The notes under the pieces: generated by a model
The model's database searches: none
Seen by the model: only the letters and a program-made list of their open reading frames with translations
Told to the model about the DNA's origin: nothing
Assembly (NCBI GenBank): GCA_012845835.1
Contig: JABAKD010000020.1
Coordinates: 4,066,913-4,130,912, forward strand
Length of the DNA stretch: 64,000 nucleotides
Direction: 5' to 3'
Source: Undaria pinnatifida
Taxonomy: Eukaryota; Sar; Phaeophyceae; Laminariales; Alariaceae
Position numbers and translations under genes: made by a program
Shown: positions 22,501 through 37,500 of the stretch, one piece after another
Layout: each line of letters begins with the position of its first letter
Position numbering within the stretch: the first letter of the stretch is position 1

Positions 22501-25500
22501 GCAAGGAGCACGACACCGTGGGCATGGGTGTCGTCACTGGTGAGATATGATTGCAATGGGTGCGTCGATATACCACCCGGCGTGATGTTGGTCATTCTGC
22601 GCCGTCTACAATTCATGATCGCACACCACACTACAACTGTAAACCTCTGGTGATTTGCGTGAGACAAGATCGGTTGGGCTAAACTCATGTTGTGTGTTAA
22701 ACCAACGAACGTCTTACTAAGCCGAGGCCAAACCGACCCAAGAAAAAATAGCAGGTAAGAATCGACTTTTCGGCCCATTTTGCCGACAGCCTTTGCATAG
22801 CCCTACTATATTTTCGTGGGTTGGATTGACCTTGGGTTCTGGCGTTCGTTGGATTCTATGGATACCTGCCGAACCAATTTTTTAATGTCATCGAAAACCC
22901 TTATTAAACTTGTTTGCATCTATCTAGGATGAAGAATCAGCACGGGGCCGCTGTATATGCTGTAAAATTTCTGACAAGAAGGAACAATGTAAGCGAAGAA
23001 GGTACAAACACACTGCTGTGCACATGTAGACACACGAAAATCGACCAGTCCAATCCAGCTGCCGTGGTTCGCTAGCCTCGGGCTACAAGTCGAGATGGTT
23101 GGGTTAGTCTGCGGTTCAGGCTTCTTCTAGTAATTGTCTCCCAGCACGTGGGGACAGAAGAAGTGGCTTCATGCAGAACGTCGTTCACAGCGTGCAGGCC
23201 CAGAAACCACAGATTAGAATGCCCAAGAATTGTCAGACAAGCCTAACCGACACGTAACCGCCGTTACTAAATAAGTCACACACGAACAATCACACCCCCC
23301 GCCAGTGCGTGAAGTGATTCGGTAGGCGATACCTTCGATAATTTGACATTTGAGTGGAGAAACTACTACATGTACAGGTAGGTGTCATTAATAAACGGAC
23401 CAAGATTGTTACTCCCGCTGCCTGCGGAAAAATCGCTTCTCCCTGTTCCATGTGCCCACGACTTGCCATGGGTATCAGCCGAGGCGACAAGTCGAACGTG
23501 CTCTTGATTGGAGTGAAATGAAACCACGTACCTGATGCGATATACCCGAAAACCTCGAAAGCACGCCTCAACCTCACCCAGCCCCCCAGCCCCAACCTTC
23601 CCACGTATGTGGTCTAAATACTTCGGCCATGCATTTTATCTGCACACACAACCGCCCCCGCGCCCCGCCCAGACCTCGCTCACCCTTCCCACCCGTGTCC
23701 GCCGCCGTTCCCGTCGTCGGTCGTCTGGTTGTGGTGTATCGACGCGCTACAACCACCACAGCTTCGTTCTCTTTGGGTCATGTCATCGGACCTGGTGTCG
23801 GAGGGATGTTGTCGGAGCCGGCGACGTACCATTCTGACACCTTCTCAGAGTCTGGAATATTCGGGAGGTGATGCATGTGGTATGGTAGGACAAGGGGCGG
23901 GGGGGGGGGGGGTAATCGTTGTCGTTCATGGCCGTGGTCTGTCAGAATATGCACCCTCGCATCCATCGGGTCATCCCAAAACAAGAAGAAAAAAAACAAG
24001 GATCGTGACAAAAACGATCATGACATTTTGTAAGACATCCTGGCTTTGGCTGGTTTGGAAAAATCCAGTGTAGAAATGGCGTCAGGTTGCCTGACAAAAA
24101 CAACGACAACGCGATTTTGTTATTTGGGAAACGTGACGTTTCAGCATGTCAAAATGTCAGGAATCGTGATATCTTGTCAAAGAGATCGTGTTTTTTTTTG
24201 TTTTGCGTTCGTTAGCAATGCCGGGACAGACCCCATCGGTGTTGACGGATCAGGATTGCATTGTTTGTACCAACAAGAAATCGCTGGTGTTGGGAAGGGT
24301 GCCCATGGCATTATACGAGTGCTTCAAATGTTTTTTGAAAAGGCCTCCTCACATGAAGAGGTGAGATATCTATATACCTCATCCAGAAACTAAATCTCTA
24401 GGAAATCCATGCGCAAAACCCGATACACACTGTCATTGCCTACTTACTGTAGGTATAATGACGAAATGTACTTGTGAAGCACAACTTGGTACCCAACTGT
24501 ATTGAATGGTACACCTCAATTTCGAGGGACCTCGACTGTCAGAAGTGTTTTGTAAATAGCCATGCTATCCCTGCCGTAGCCGGCATTTTGAGTGGGTCAA
24601 CTTTGACCACCGACTGTCCCTCAGCAACCTCTACAATGAGTTCGGCGGCGTGGAGGTTTGAACGACATGGCACCCCCGCCATCTTCGAAATGTTTCCGCT
24701 TTAACTGCCAGCTAGTGGCTGCAACACGGTGTGGCCTTCAAACAAAGCCCCGTTTCCGCCTACGAAAGCCTGTGTGCACCTACTCATAAACATAGCTGTT
24801 TTTCTACCGCGCGTTGCTCTCAGCTGTATCCGATTTTCCCTCTTGCGTCGGTGTTTTCACGCTTGTTACCGGGAGCGAATATTACGACAGAGAGCAGCAT
24901 GTTATCAATCAAAACGATTCTGATGGACGAAGGTCCTCAACCGAGGAACTACACCTTGTCGTTGGCACGAAAATTTGGTTTGACTATGTTGCTATTCGTC
25001 GTGCACCTAGATCATGATGACACTAGTCATAGGGTTGTACATTCGTATTCATTTTTTTCTCTCAGAGCTCCTCAGTTGAAAAACCGTGAAAAATCGGTGC
25101 ATCCGCACCGTCGCATGGATCTCGTGCGCGTTCTCACCGAAAACCTTTGGGTGAGCTTGTCCGTCTCTGTTCTCATCGCGTTGGGGATATATCGGAGGCT
25201 TACCTCTGCTTTGCTTGTACGCCGCTGGAACACGTTGTGGACAGGTATCCGTACCTTCTTCCCAACGTGGTTTTGGCTGGAATGGCACTTTTATCGCTGC
25301 CTCTGGTGCTGTTTTTCCTCAAGGACTCCAAGCACGCTGAGAGCGACAACTCAACGTGAGTACGTGCTATTTGAGTCTACATTCTAATGTCGCCGGAAGG
25401 AGCATCATCATCAACAACAGGAACTACACCTATTAATACAACTACAACTACAACTATAACCACAACAACCACAACAACAATCACAACCTCGTCTCACAAA

Positions 25501-28500
25501 ACCATACTGGCAGGTGCTACCCGATCGCAACACGTACTGTATCTGGCAGCGCCCGAGTCCGACAGTCTGCCATTTTTCGAACCGAGCGAGCATCACAGCT
25601 TGCACGATTTTACTACCCGTTTCCATCGTCGTACTTCGATGTATATCGCTCAGAGGCATCGAATAGATGCAGTGTCGTATTTGGCAACATAATGTTCATC
25701 GTGCCCTTAGCGAGGACGCTACTCTCGGCTGAGCTCCCTGTTTCAGTTTTCCCCCGTGCGCAACGTACCAACAGCTAGTGCCTGTAGTTGGTCTTGGTGC
25801 AACAGTGGCGGTGGCTACAGCGAAGGAAACGACGACGACCACAACGACGACGGCAGAAAGTTAAACGGTGACCCTTGACGTTTGATCCTCGAGATTATAA
25901 ATAAGAGCAGTGAAAATGGTACCCTGACGACAACCTGACAACCCCCTTCCCTTCTGCTGCGTTCAAAACACCGAACCCTGTTCGCATGTACTTGATCTTG
26001 GTGCCGCATACGTGGCGGTAGCGACGGGAAACATGACGACAACGACAGGAAGAACAACAAGTGCGACGAAAACAATAGCACGTACGACGGCAAGATAAAA
26101 AGCACGCCAGCGGCTAAATCGGCGTCTCCCCTGCCGATAGACGCTGACGGCGGTACCAGGGTGCCATCGTGGATGCTGTCAGCAACAATGCCTCCGCCGG
26201 TTGCTGCCCACGAGGGACCGGGCCATGATACTGAAAATCTCGAGCGCGACAGACAGATCCCCAGCAAAAAAGCTTGCTGTGGCAGCAACACATCCGCGTT
26301 ATTCTGGGTATAAACACGCTATTCGCGGTGAGTGCCGGCTACTCGCTTCCCCTCCCCCCCTCCCCGCGAATGTGCCGTTTCGCGTGGTGAGGGAAGGGGG
26401 CCTGATACTAGGCATATCAGGCAGGGGGGAAGAGGGGGGTGGGGGGAGGGGGTTGGCAGCCAGGGGTCTGCGTGCCCAGAGATGTACTCGGTATGGCAGC
26501 GATTCGCACCATTGTTGTTTTCAGGCTCCTGGCTAAAGAAACACTATTATACTAACTTTTCATTAAACATGAAGGTCCGACCAGATAAACAGGCCTCGCC
26601 ATGGCCTAGGTATATGCAAACATTTCGAATGCTTTTGTAACACACGACGACAGGTTTTTCGAAAGTGTTGAATAGGTTGCTGCTGCACATGTTGAGTGAG
26701 AAACTTCACAAGGTGTTTGGACGAAGAGCGAAACCGCTGTTGACCGACGCTACCTACGCATAGTGCTATACCCATTTTGCTCTACCGACGCGTGCTACGA
26801 TAGAGGCTACGATGGAAGTAGCACTTTTGCGCATGAAAATATCTCCGAATGACGAGGATCATCATTAACCCGACGAAACGCTCCCGGAGGAAAAATCCCA
26901 TGGCCTAGGTATACAACGAGAATCATGCTGCAGAAATGAGCTATTTCCGACGAGTTTAGGTCAAGGAGCCCCGTCACTCAGAAGAAACTTCAGACGAAAA
27001 GGGCTACGTCTATCGTAGACTCTATCGTAGCCTGTATCGTTGCCTGTATTGTAGCCTTTATCGTAGCCTCTATATTAGCCTTTATCGTAGCCTATCGTAG
27101 CCTGTATCATAGCCTCTATCATAGCCTCTGTTGTAGCCTGTATCGTAGCCTGTATCGTAGCCTCTACAGTAGCTTCTATAGTAGCCTCTATCGTAGCTTC
27201 TTTCGTAGCCTCTATCGTAGCCTCTATTAAAGCTTCTATCGCATCCTCTATCGTAGCCTGTATCGTAGCCTCTATAGCAGCCTCTATCGTAGCCTCTATC
27301 GTAGCCTGTATCGTAGCCTCTATCGTAGCCTTTATCGTAGCATCTATGGTAGCCTCTATCGTGGCCTCTGTCGTAGCCTCTATCGTAGCCTCTATAGTAG
27401 CCTCTATAGTAGCCTCTATCATCGTAGCCTCTATGGTAACCTCTATCGTAGCCTTTATCGTAGCCTCTATCGTAGCCTCTATCGTACCCTCTATCGTAAC
27501 CTCTACCCTAGCCTCTATCGTAGACTCTATCGTAGCCTCTATCGTAGCCTCTATGTAGAATCTATCGTAGCCTTTATCGTCGGCTGTTTCGTAGCCTCTA
27601 TAGTAGCCTCTATCGTAGCCTTTTTCCTAGCCCATATCGTAGCCTCTTTCGTATCCTCTATCGCAGCCTATATCGCAGCCTCTATCGTAGCCTGTATCGT
27701 AGCCCGTACTGTAGCCTCTATCGTAGCCTCTATATTAGGACTTATCGTAGCCTCTATCGTAGCCTCTATCGTAGCCTCCACCGTAGCCGTTATCGTAGCC
27801 TCTATAGTGGCCTCTATCGTAGCTTCTTTCGTATCCTCTATCGTAGCCTCTATCGCCGCCTCTGTAGTAGCTTCTATCGAAGCCTCCACCGTAGCCTCTA
27901 TAGTAGCCTCTATCGCAGCCTCTTTCGTAGCCTCTATAGTAGACTCTATTATCGTAGCCTCTATCGTAGCCTGTATCGTAGCCTCTATAGTAGCCTCGTT
28001 CGTGCCTCTGTCGTAGCCTCTATCGTAGCCTCCACCGTAGCCGTTATCGTAGCCTCTATAGTGGCCTCTATCGTAGCTTCTTTCGTATCCTCTATTGTAG
28101 CCTCTATCGCAGCCTCTGTAGTAGCTTCTATCGAAGCTTCCACCGTAGCCTCTATAGTAGCCTCTATCGCAGCCTCTCTCGTAGCCTCTATCGTAGACTC
28201 TATTATTGTAGCCTCTATCGTAGCCTGTATCGTAGCCTCTATAGTAGCCTCGTTCGTGCCTCTGTCGTAGCCTCTATCGTGGCCTCTATAGTAGTCTATC
28301 GTAGCCTGTATCGTAGCCTCTATAGTAGCCTCTACCGTAGCCTCTGTCGTAGGCTCTATCGTAAACTCTATCGTAGCCTTCATCGTAGCCTCTATCGTAG
28401 CCTCTATCGTAGCCTGTATTGTAGCCTCTATGGTAGCCTTTATCGTAGCCTCTTTCGCAGCCTCTATCGTAGACTCTATCGTAGCCTCTATCGTAGCTTC

Positions 28501-31500
28501 TTTCGTATCCTCTATCGTAGCCTCTATCGCCGCCTCTGTAGTAGCTTCTATCGAAGCCTCCACCCTAGCCTCTATAGTAGCCTCTATCGCAGCCTCTTTC
28601 GTAGCCTCTATAGTAGACTCTATTATCGTAGCCTCTATCGTAGCCTGTATCGTAGCCTCTATAGTAGCCTCGTTCGTGCCTCTGTCGTAGCCTCTATCGT
28701 AGCCTCCACCGTAGCCGTTATCGTAGCCTCTATAGTGGCCTCTATCGTAGCTTCTTTCGAATCCTCTATTGTAGCCTCTATCGCAGCCTCTGTAGTGGCT
28801 TCTATCGAAGCTTCCACCGTAGCCTCTATAGTAGCCTCTATCGCAGCCTCTCTCGTAGCCTCTATCGTAGACTCTATTATCGTAGCCTCTATCGTAGCCT
28901 GTATCGTAGCCTCTATAGTAGCCTCGTTCGTGCCTCTGTCGTAGCCTCTATCGTGGCCTCTATAGTAGTCTATCGTAGCCTGTATCGTAGCCTCTATAGT
29001 AGCCTCTACCGTAGCCTCTGTCGTAGGCTCTATCGTAAACTCTATCGTAGCCTTCATCGTAGCCTCTATCGTAGCCTCTATCGTAGCCTGTATTGTAGCC
29101 TCTATGGTAGCCTTTATCGTAGCCTCTTTCGTAGCCTCTATCGTAGACTCTATCGTAGCCTCTATCGTAGCTTCTTTCGTATCCTCTATCGTATCCTGTA
29201 TCGTAGCCTCTGTAGTAGCTTCTATCGAAGCCTCCACCGTAGCCTCTATAGTAGCCTCTATCGCAGCCTCTTTCGTAGCCTCTATAGTAGACTCTATTAT
29301 CGTAGCCTCTATCGTAGCCTGTATCGTAGCCTCTACCGCAGCCGTTATCGTAGCCTCTATAGTGGCCTCTATCGTAGCTTCTTTCGTATCCTCTATTGTA
29401 GCCTCTATCGTAGCCTCTGTAGTAGCTTCTATCGAAGCTTCTACCGTAGCCTCTATAGTAGCTTTTATCGCAGCCTCTTTCGTAGCCTCTATCGTAGACT
29501 CTATTATCGTAGCCTATATCGTAGCCTGTCTCGTAGCCTCTATAGTAGCCTCGTTCGTGCCTCTGTCGTAGCCTCTATCGTAGCCTCTATAGTAGTCTAT
29601 CGTAGCCTGTATCGTAGCCTCTATAGTAGCCTCTACCGTAACCTCTGTCGTAGGCTCTATCGTAAACTCTATCGTAGCCTTCATCGTAGCCTCTATCGTA
29701 GCGATTATAGTAGCCTCTATAGTAGCCTCTATCATCGTGGCCTCTATGGTAACCTCTATCGTAGCCTCTATCGTAGCCTCTATCGTAGCCTCTATCGTAG
29801 CCTCTATCGTAACCTCTACCCTAGCCTCTATCGTAGACTCTATCGTAGCCTCTATCGTAGCCTCTATGTAAAATCTGTCGTAGCCTTTTTCGTCGGCTGT
29901 TTCGTAGCCTCTATAGTAGCCTCTATCGTAGCCTTTTTCCTAGCCCATATCGTAGCCTCTTTCGTATCCTCTATCGCAGCCTATATCGCAGCCTCTATCG
30001 TAGCCTGTATCGTAGCCCGTACTGTAGCCTGTATCGTAGCCTCTATATTAGGACTTATCGTAGCCTCTATCGTAGCCTCTATCGTAGCCTCCACCGTAGC
30101 CGTTATCGTAGCCTCTGTAGTGGCCTCTATCGTAGCTTCTTTCGTATCCTCTATCGTAGCCTCTATCGCCGCCTCTGTAGTAGCTTCTATCGAAGCCTCC
30201 ACCGTAGCCTCTATAGTAGCCTTTATCGCAGCCTCTTTCGTAGCCTCTATAGTAGACTCTATTATCGTAGCCTCTATCGTAGCCTGTATCGTAGCCTCTA
30301 TAGTAGCCTCGTTCGTGCCTCTGTCGTAGCCTCTATCGTAGCCTCCACCGTAGCCGTTATCGTAGCCTCTATAGTGGCCTCTATCGTAGCTTCTTTCGTA
30401 TCCTCTATTGTAGCCTCTATCGCAGCCTCTGTAGTAGCTTCTATCGAAGCTTCCACCGTAGCCTCTAGAGTAGCCTCTATCGCAGCCTCTCTCGTAGCCT
30501 CTATCGTAGACTCTATTATCGTAGCCTCTATCGTAGCCTGTATCGTAGCCTCTATAGTAGCCTCGTTCGTGCCTCTGTCGTAGCCTCTATCGTAGCCTCT
30601 ATAGTAGTCTATCGTAGCCTGTATCGTAGCCTCTATAGTAGCCTCTACCGTAGCCTCTGTCGTAGGCTCTATCGTAAACTCTATCGTAGCCTTCATCGTA
30701 GCCTCTATCGTAGCCTCTATCGTAGCCTGCATTGTAGCCTCTATGGTAGCCTTTATCGTAGCCTCTTTCGTAGCCTCTATCGTAGACTCTATCGTAGCCT
30801 GTATCATAGCCTCTATCATAGCCTCCATTGTAGCCTGTATCGTATCCTGTATCGTAGCCTCTATAGTAGCTTCTGTTATAGCCTCTATCGTAGCTTCTTT
30901 CGTATCCTCTATCGTAGCCTCTATCGCCGCCTCTGTAGTAGCTTCTATCGAAGCCTCCACCGTAGCCTCTATAGTAGCCTCTATCGCAGCCTCTTTCGTA
31001 GCCTCTATAGTAGACTCTATTATCGTAGCCTCTATCGTAGCCTGTATCGTAGCCTCTATAGTAGCCTCGTTCATGCCTCTGTCGTAGCCTCTATCGTAGC
31101 CTCCACCGTAGCCGGTTTCGTAGCCTCTATAGTGGCCTCTATCGTAGCTTCTTTCGTATCCTCTATTGTAGCCTCTATCGCAGCCTCTGTAGTAGCTTCT
31201 ATCGAAGCTTCCACCGTAGCCTCTATAGTAGCCTCTATCGCAGCCTCTCTCGTAGCCTCTATCGTAGACTCTATTATCGTAGCCTCTATCGTAGCCTGTA
31301 TTGTAGCCTCTATAGTTGCCTCGTTCGTGCCTCTGTCGTAGCCTCTATCGTAGCCTCTATAGTAGTCTATCGTAGCCTGTATCGTAGCCTCTATAGTAGC
31401 CTCTACCGTAGCCTCTGTCGTAGGCTCTATCGTAAACTCTATCGTAGCCTTTATCGTAGCCTCTATCGTAGCCTCTATCGTAGCCTGTATTGTAGCCTCT

Positions 31501-34500
31501 ATGGTAGCCTTTATCGTAGCCTCTTTCGTAGCCTCTATCGTAGACTCTATCGTAGCCTGTATCATAGCCTCTATCATAGCCTCTATGGTAGCCTGTATCG
31601 TAGCCTGTTTCGTAGCCTCTATAGTAGCTTCTGTAGTAGCCTCTATCGTAGCTTCTTTCGTAGCCTCTATCGTAGCCTCTATTAAGGCTTTTATCGCAAC
31701 CTCTATCGTAGCCTGTATCGTAGCCTCTATAGCAGCCTCTATCGTAGCCTCTATCGTAGCCTTTATCGTAGCCTCTATCGTAGCCTTTATCGTAGCCTCT
31801 ATGGTAGCCTCTATCGTGGCCTCTGTCGTAGCCTCTATCGTAGCCTCTATAGTAGCCTCTATAGTAGCCTCTATCATCGTAGCCTCTATGGTAACCTCTG
31901 TCGTAGCTTCTATCGTAGCCTCTATCGTACCCTCTATCGTACCCTCTATCGTAACCTCTACCCTAGCCTCTATCGTAGACTCTATCGTAGCCTCTATCGT
32001 AGCCTCTATAGTAGTCTATCGTAGCCTGTATCGTAGCCTCTATAGTAGCCTCTACCGTAGCCTCTGTCGTAGGCTCTATCGTAAACTCTATCGTAGCCTT
32101 CATCGTAGCCTCTATCGTAGCCTCTATCGTAGCCTGTATTGTAGCCTCTATGGTAGCCTTTATCGTAGCCTCTTTCGTAGCCTCTATCGTAGACTCTATC
32201 GTAGCCTTTATCATAGCCTCTATCATAGCCTCTATTGTAGCCTGTATCGTAGCCTGTATCGTAGCCTCTATAGTAGCTTCTATAGTAGCCTCTATCGTAG
32301 CTTTTTTCGTAGCCTCTATCGTAGCCTCTATTAAAGCTTCTATCGCAACCTCTATCGTAGCCTGTATCGTAGCCTCTATCGTAGCCTGTATCGTAGCCTC
32401 TATCGTAGCCTTTATCGTAGCCTCCATGGTAGCCTCTATCGTGGCCTCTGTCGTAGCCTCAATCGTAGCCTCTATAGTAGCCTCTATAGTAGCCTCTATC
32501 ATCGTAGCCTCTATGGTAACCTCTATCGTAGCCTCTATCGTAGCCTCTGTCGTAGCCTCTATCGTATCCTCTATCGTAACCTCTACCCTAGCTTCTATCG
32601 TAGACTCTATCGTAGCCTCTATCGTAGCCTCTATGTAGAATCTATCGTAGCCTTTATTGTCGGCTGTTTCGTAGCCTCTATAGTAGCCTCTTTCGTAGCC
32701 TTTTTCCTAGCCCCTATCGTAGCCTCTTTCGTATCCTTTATCGCAGCCTATATCGCAGCCTCTATCGTAGCCTGTATCGTAGCCCGTACTGTAGCCTTAA
32801 TCGTAGCCTCTATATTAGGACTTATCGTAGCCTCTATCGTAGCCTCTATCGTAGCCTCCACCGTAGCCGTTATCGTAGCCTCTATAGTGGCCTCTATCGT
32901 AGCTTCTTTCGTATCCTCTATCGTAGACTCTATCGCCGCCTCTGTAGCAGCTTCTATCGAAGCCTCCACCGTAGCCTCTATAGTAGCCTCTATCGCAGCC
33001 TCTTTCGTAGCCTCTATAGTAGACTCTATTATCGTAGCCTCTATCGTAGCCTGTATCGTAGCCTCTATAGTAGCCTCGTTCGTGCCTCTGTCGTAGCCTC
33101 TATCGTAGCCTCCACCGTAGCCGTTATCGTAGCCTCCTCAGTGGCCTCTATCGTAGCTTCTTTCGTATCCTCTATTGTAGCCTCTATCGCAGCCTCTGTA
33201 GTAGCTTCTATCGAAGTTTCCACCGTAGCCTCTAGAGTAGCCTCTATCGCAGCCTCTCTCGTAGCCTCTATCGTAGACTCTATTATCGTAGCCTCTATCG
33301 TAGCCTGTATCGTAGCCTCTATAGAAGCCTCGTTCGTGCCTCTGTCGTAGCCTCTATCGTGGCCTCTATAGTAGTCTATCGTAGCCTGTATCGTACCCTC
33401 TATAGTAGCCTCTACCGTAGCCTCTGTCGTAGGCTCTATCGTAAACTCTATCGTAGCCTTCATCGTAGCCTCTATCGTAGCCTCTGTCGTAGCCTGTATT
33501 GTAGCCTCTATGGTAGCCTTTATCGTAGCCTCTTTCGTAGCCTCTATCGTAGACTCTATCGTAGCCTGTATCGTAGCCTGTATCGTAGCCTCTATAGTAG
33601 CTTCTATCGTAGCTTCTTTCGTAGACTCTATCGCAGCCTCTATCGTAGTCTGTATCGTAGCCTGTACTGTAGCCTCTATCGTAGCCTCAATATTAGGACT
33701 TATCGTAGCCTCTATCGTAGCCTGTATCGTAGCCTCTACCGTAGCCGTTATCGTAGCCTCTATAGTGGCCTCTATCGTAACTTCTTTCGTATCCTCTATT
33801 GTAGCCTCTATCGTAGCCTCTGTAGTAGCTTCTATCGAAGCTTCCACCGTAGCCTCTAAAGTAGCCTCTATCGCAGCCTCTTTCGGAGCCTCTATCGTAG
33901 ACTCTATTATCGTAGCCTATATCGTAGCCTGTGTCGTAGCCTCTATAGTAGCCTCGTTCGTGCCTCTGTCGTAGCCTCTATCGTGGCCTCTATAGTAGTC
34001 TATCGTAGCCTGTATCGTAGCCTCTATAGTAGCCTCTACCGTAGCCTCTGTCGTAGGCTCTATCGTAAACTCTATCGTAGCCTTCATCGTAGCCTCTATC
34101 GTAGCCTCTATCGTAGCCTGTATTGTAGCCTCTATGGTAGCCTTTATCGTAGCCTCTTTCGTAGCCTCTATCGTAGACTCTATCGTAGCCTGTATCGTAG
34201 CCTCTATCATAGCCTCTATGGTAGCCTGTATCGTATCCTGTATCGTAGCCTCTAAAGTAGCTTCTATAGTAGCCTCTATCGTAGCTTCTTTCGTATCCTC
34301 TATCTTAGCCTCTATCGCCGCCTCTGTAGTAGCTTCTATCGAAGCCTCCACCGTAGCCTCTATAGTAGCCTCTATCGCAGCCTCTTTCGTAGCCTCTATA
34401 GTAGACTCTATTATCGTAGCCTCTATCGTAGCCTGTATCGTAGCCTCTATAGTAGCCTCGTTCGTGCCTCTGTCGTAGCCTCTATCGTAGCCTCCACCGT

Positions 34501-37500
34501 AGCCGTTATCGTAGCCTCTTTAGTGGCCTCTATCGTAGCTTCTTTCGTATCCTCTATTGTAGCCTCTATCGCAGCCTCTGTAGTAGCTTCTATCGAAGCT
34601 TCCACCGTAGCCTCTATAGTAGCCTCTATCGCAGCCTCTCTCGTAGCCTCTATCGTAGACTCTATTATCGTAGCCTCTATCGTAGCCTGTATCGTAGCCT
34701 CTATAGTAGCCTCGTTCGTGCCTCTGTCGTAGCCTCTATCGTAGCCTCTATAGTAGTCTATCGTAGCCTGTATCGTAGCCTCTATAGTAGCCTCTACCGT
34801 AGCCTCTGTCGTAGGCTCTATCGTAAACTCTATCGTAGCCTTCATCGTAGCCTCTATCGTAGCCTCTATCGTAGCCTGTATTGTAGCCTCTATGGTAGCC
34901 TTTATCGTAGCCTCTTTCGTAGCCTCTATCGTAGACTCTATCGTAGCCTGTATCATAGCCTCTATCATAGCCTCTATTGTAGCCTGTATCGTAGCCTGTA
35001 TCGTAGCCTCTATAGTAGCTTCTATAGTAGCCTCTATCGTAGCTTCTTTCGTAGCCTCTATCGTAGCCTCTATTAAAGCTTCTATCGCAACCTCTATCGT
35101 AGCCTGTATCGTAGCCTCTATCGTAGCCTTTATCGTAGCCTCCATGGTAGCCTCTATCGTGGCCTCTGTCGTAGCCTCAATCGTAGCCTCTATAGTAGCC
35201 TCTATAGTAGCCTCTATCATCGTAGCCTCTATGGTAACCTCTATCGTAGCCTCTATCGTAGCCTCTGTCGTAGCCTCTATCGTACCCTCTATCGTAACCT
35301 CTACCCTAGCCTCTATCGTAGACTCTATCGTAGCCTCTATCGTAGCCTCTATGTAGAATCTATCGTAGCCTTTATTGTCGGCTGTTTCGTAGCCTGTATA
35401 GTAGCCTCTTTCGTAGCCTTTTTCCTAGCCCCTATCGTAGCCTCTTTCGTATCCTCTATCGCAGCCTATATCGCAGCCTCTATCGTAGCCTGTATCGTAG
35501 CCCGTACTGTAGCCTCTATCGTAGCCTCTACATTAGGACTTATCGTAGCCTCTATCGTAGCCTCTATCGTAGCCTCCACCGTAGCCGTTATCGTAGCCTC
35601 TATAGTGGCCTCTATCGTAGCTTCTTTCGTATCCTCTATCGTAGCCTCTATCGCCGCCTCTGTAGTAGCTTCTATCGAAGCCTCCACCGTAGCCTCTATA
35701 GTAGCCTCTATCGCAACCTCTTTCGTAGCCTCTATCGTAGACTCTATTATCGTAGCCTCTATCGTAGCCTGTATCGTAGCCTCTATAGTAGCCTCGTTCG
35801 TGCCTCTGTCGTAGCCTCTATCGTAGCCTCCACCGTAGCCGTTATCGTAGCCTCTTTAGTGGCCTCTATCGTAGCTTCTTTCGTATCCTCTATTGTAGCC
35901 TCTATCGCAGCCTCTGTAGTAGCTTCTATCGAAGCTTCCACTGTAGCCTCTAGAGTAGCCTCTATCGCAGCCTCTCTCGTAGCCTCTATCGTAGACTCTA
36001 TTATCGTAGCCTCTATCGTAGCCTGTATCGTAGCCTCTATAGAGGCCTCGTTCGTGCCTCTGTCGTAGCCTCTATCGTGGCCTCTATAGTAGTCTATTGT
36101 AGCCTGTATCGTACCCTCTATAGTAGCCTCTACCGTAGCCTCTGTCGTAGGCTCTATCGTAAACTCTATCGTAGCCTTCATCGTAGCCTCTATCGTAGCC
36201 TCTGTCGTAGCCTGTATTGTAGCCTCTATGGTAGCCTTTATCGTAGCCTCTTTCGTAGCCTCTATCGTAGACTCTATCGTAGCCTGTATCGTAGCCTGTA
36301 TCGTAGCCTCTATAGTAGCTTCTATCGTAGCTTCTTTCGTAGACTCTATCGCAGCCTCAATCGTAGTCTGTATCGTAGCCTGTACTGTAGCCTCTATCGT
36401 AGCCTCTATATTAGGACTTATCGTAGCCTCTATCGTAGCTTGTATCGTAGCCTCTACCGTAGCCGTTATCGTAGCCTCTATAGTGGCCTCTATCGTAGCT
36501 TCTTTCGTATCCTCTATTGTAGCCTCTATCGTAGCCTCTGTAGTAGCTTCTATCGAAGCTTCCACCGTAGCCTCTATAGTAGCTTTTATCGCAGCCTCTT
36601 TCGGAGCCTCTATCGTAGACTCTATTATCGTAGCCTCTATCGTAGCCTGTATCGTAGCCTCTATAGTAGCCTCGTTCGTGCCTCTGTCGTAGCCTCTATC
36701 GTAGCCTCCACCGTAGCCGTTATCGTAGCCTGTATCGTAGCCTCTATCGTAGCTTCTTTCGTATCCTCTATTGTAGCCTCTATCGCAGCCTTTGTAGTAG
36801 CTTCTATCGAAGCTTCCACCGTAGCCTCTATAGTAGCCTCTATAGCAGCCTCTCTCGTAGCCTTTATCGTAGACTCTATTATCGTAGCCTCTATCGTAGC
36901 CTGTATCGTAGCCTCTATAGTAGCCTCGTTCGTGCCTCTGTCGTAGCCTCTATCGTAGCCTCTATAGTAGTCTATCGTAGCCTGTATCGTAGCCTCTATA
37001 GTAGCCTCTACCGTAGCCTCTGTCGTAGGCTCTATCGTAAACTCTATCGTAGCCTTCATCGTAGCCTCTATCGTAGCCTCTATCGTAGCCTGTATTGTAG
37101 CCTCTATGGTAGCCTTTATCGTAGCCTCTTTCGTAGCCTCTATCGTAGACTCCATCGTAGCCTGTATCATAGCCTCTATCATAGCCTCTATTGTAGCCTG
37201 TATCGTAGCCTGTATCGTAGCCTCTATAGTAGCTTCTATGGTAGCCTCTATCGTAGCTTCTTTCGTAGCCTCTATCGTAGCCTCTATTAAAGCTTCTATC
37301 GCAACCTCTATCGTAGCCTGTATCGTAGCCTCTATAGCAGCCTCTATCGTAGCCTCTATCGTAGCCTGTATCGTAGCCTCTATCGTAGCCTTTATCGTAG
37401 CCTCTATGGTAGCCTCTATCGTGGCCTCTGTCGTAGCCTCTATCGTAGCCTCTATAGTAGCCTCTATAGTAGCCTCTATCATCGTAGCCTCTATGGTAAC

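Noticed and set aside
25819-25866. Acidic exon (EGNDDDHNDDG) in the central loop of the transporter
   Set aside because: Splice-like borders exist, but its phase does not lead into exon 6, while direct joining of exons 5 and 6 is in frame.
28953-30329. Open frame of 458 codons with YRSL repeats, and many others (SIVA, ATIE) across 27-42.7 kb
   Set aside because: A 12-bp unit without a stop in a given phase yields long frames automatically. Frames switch at 1-2 bp slips, exist on both strands at once and have no non-repeat start or end, so they are not taken as genes.
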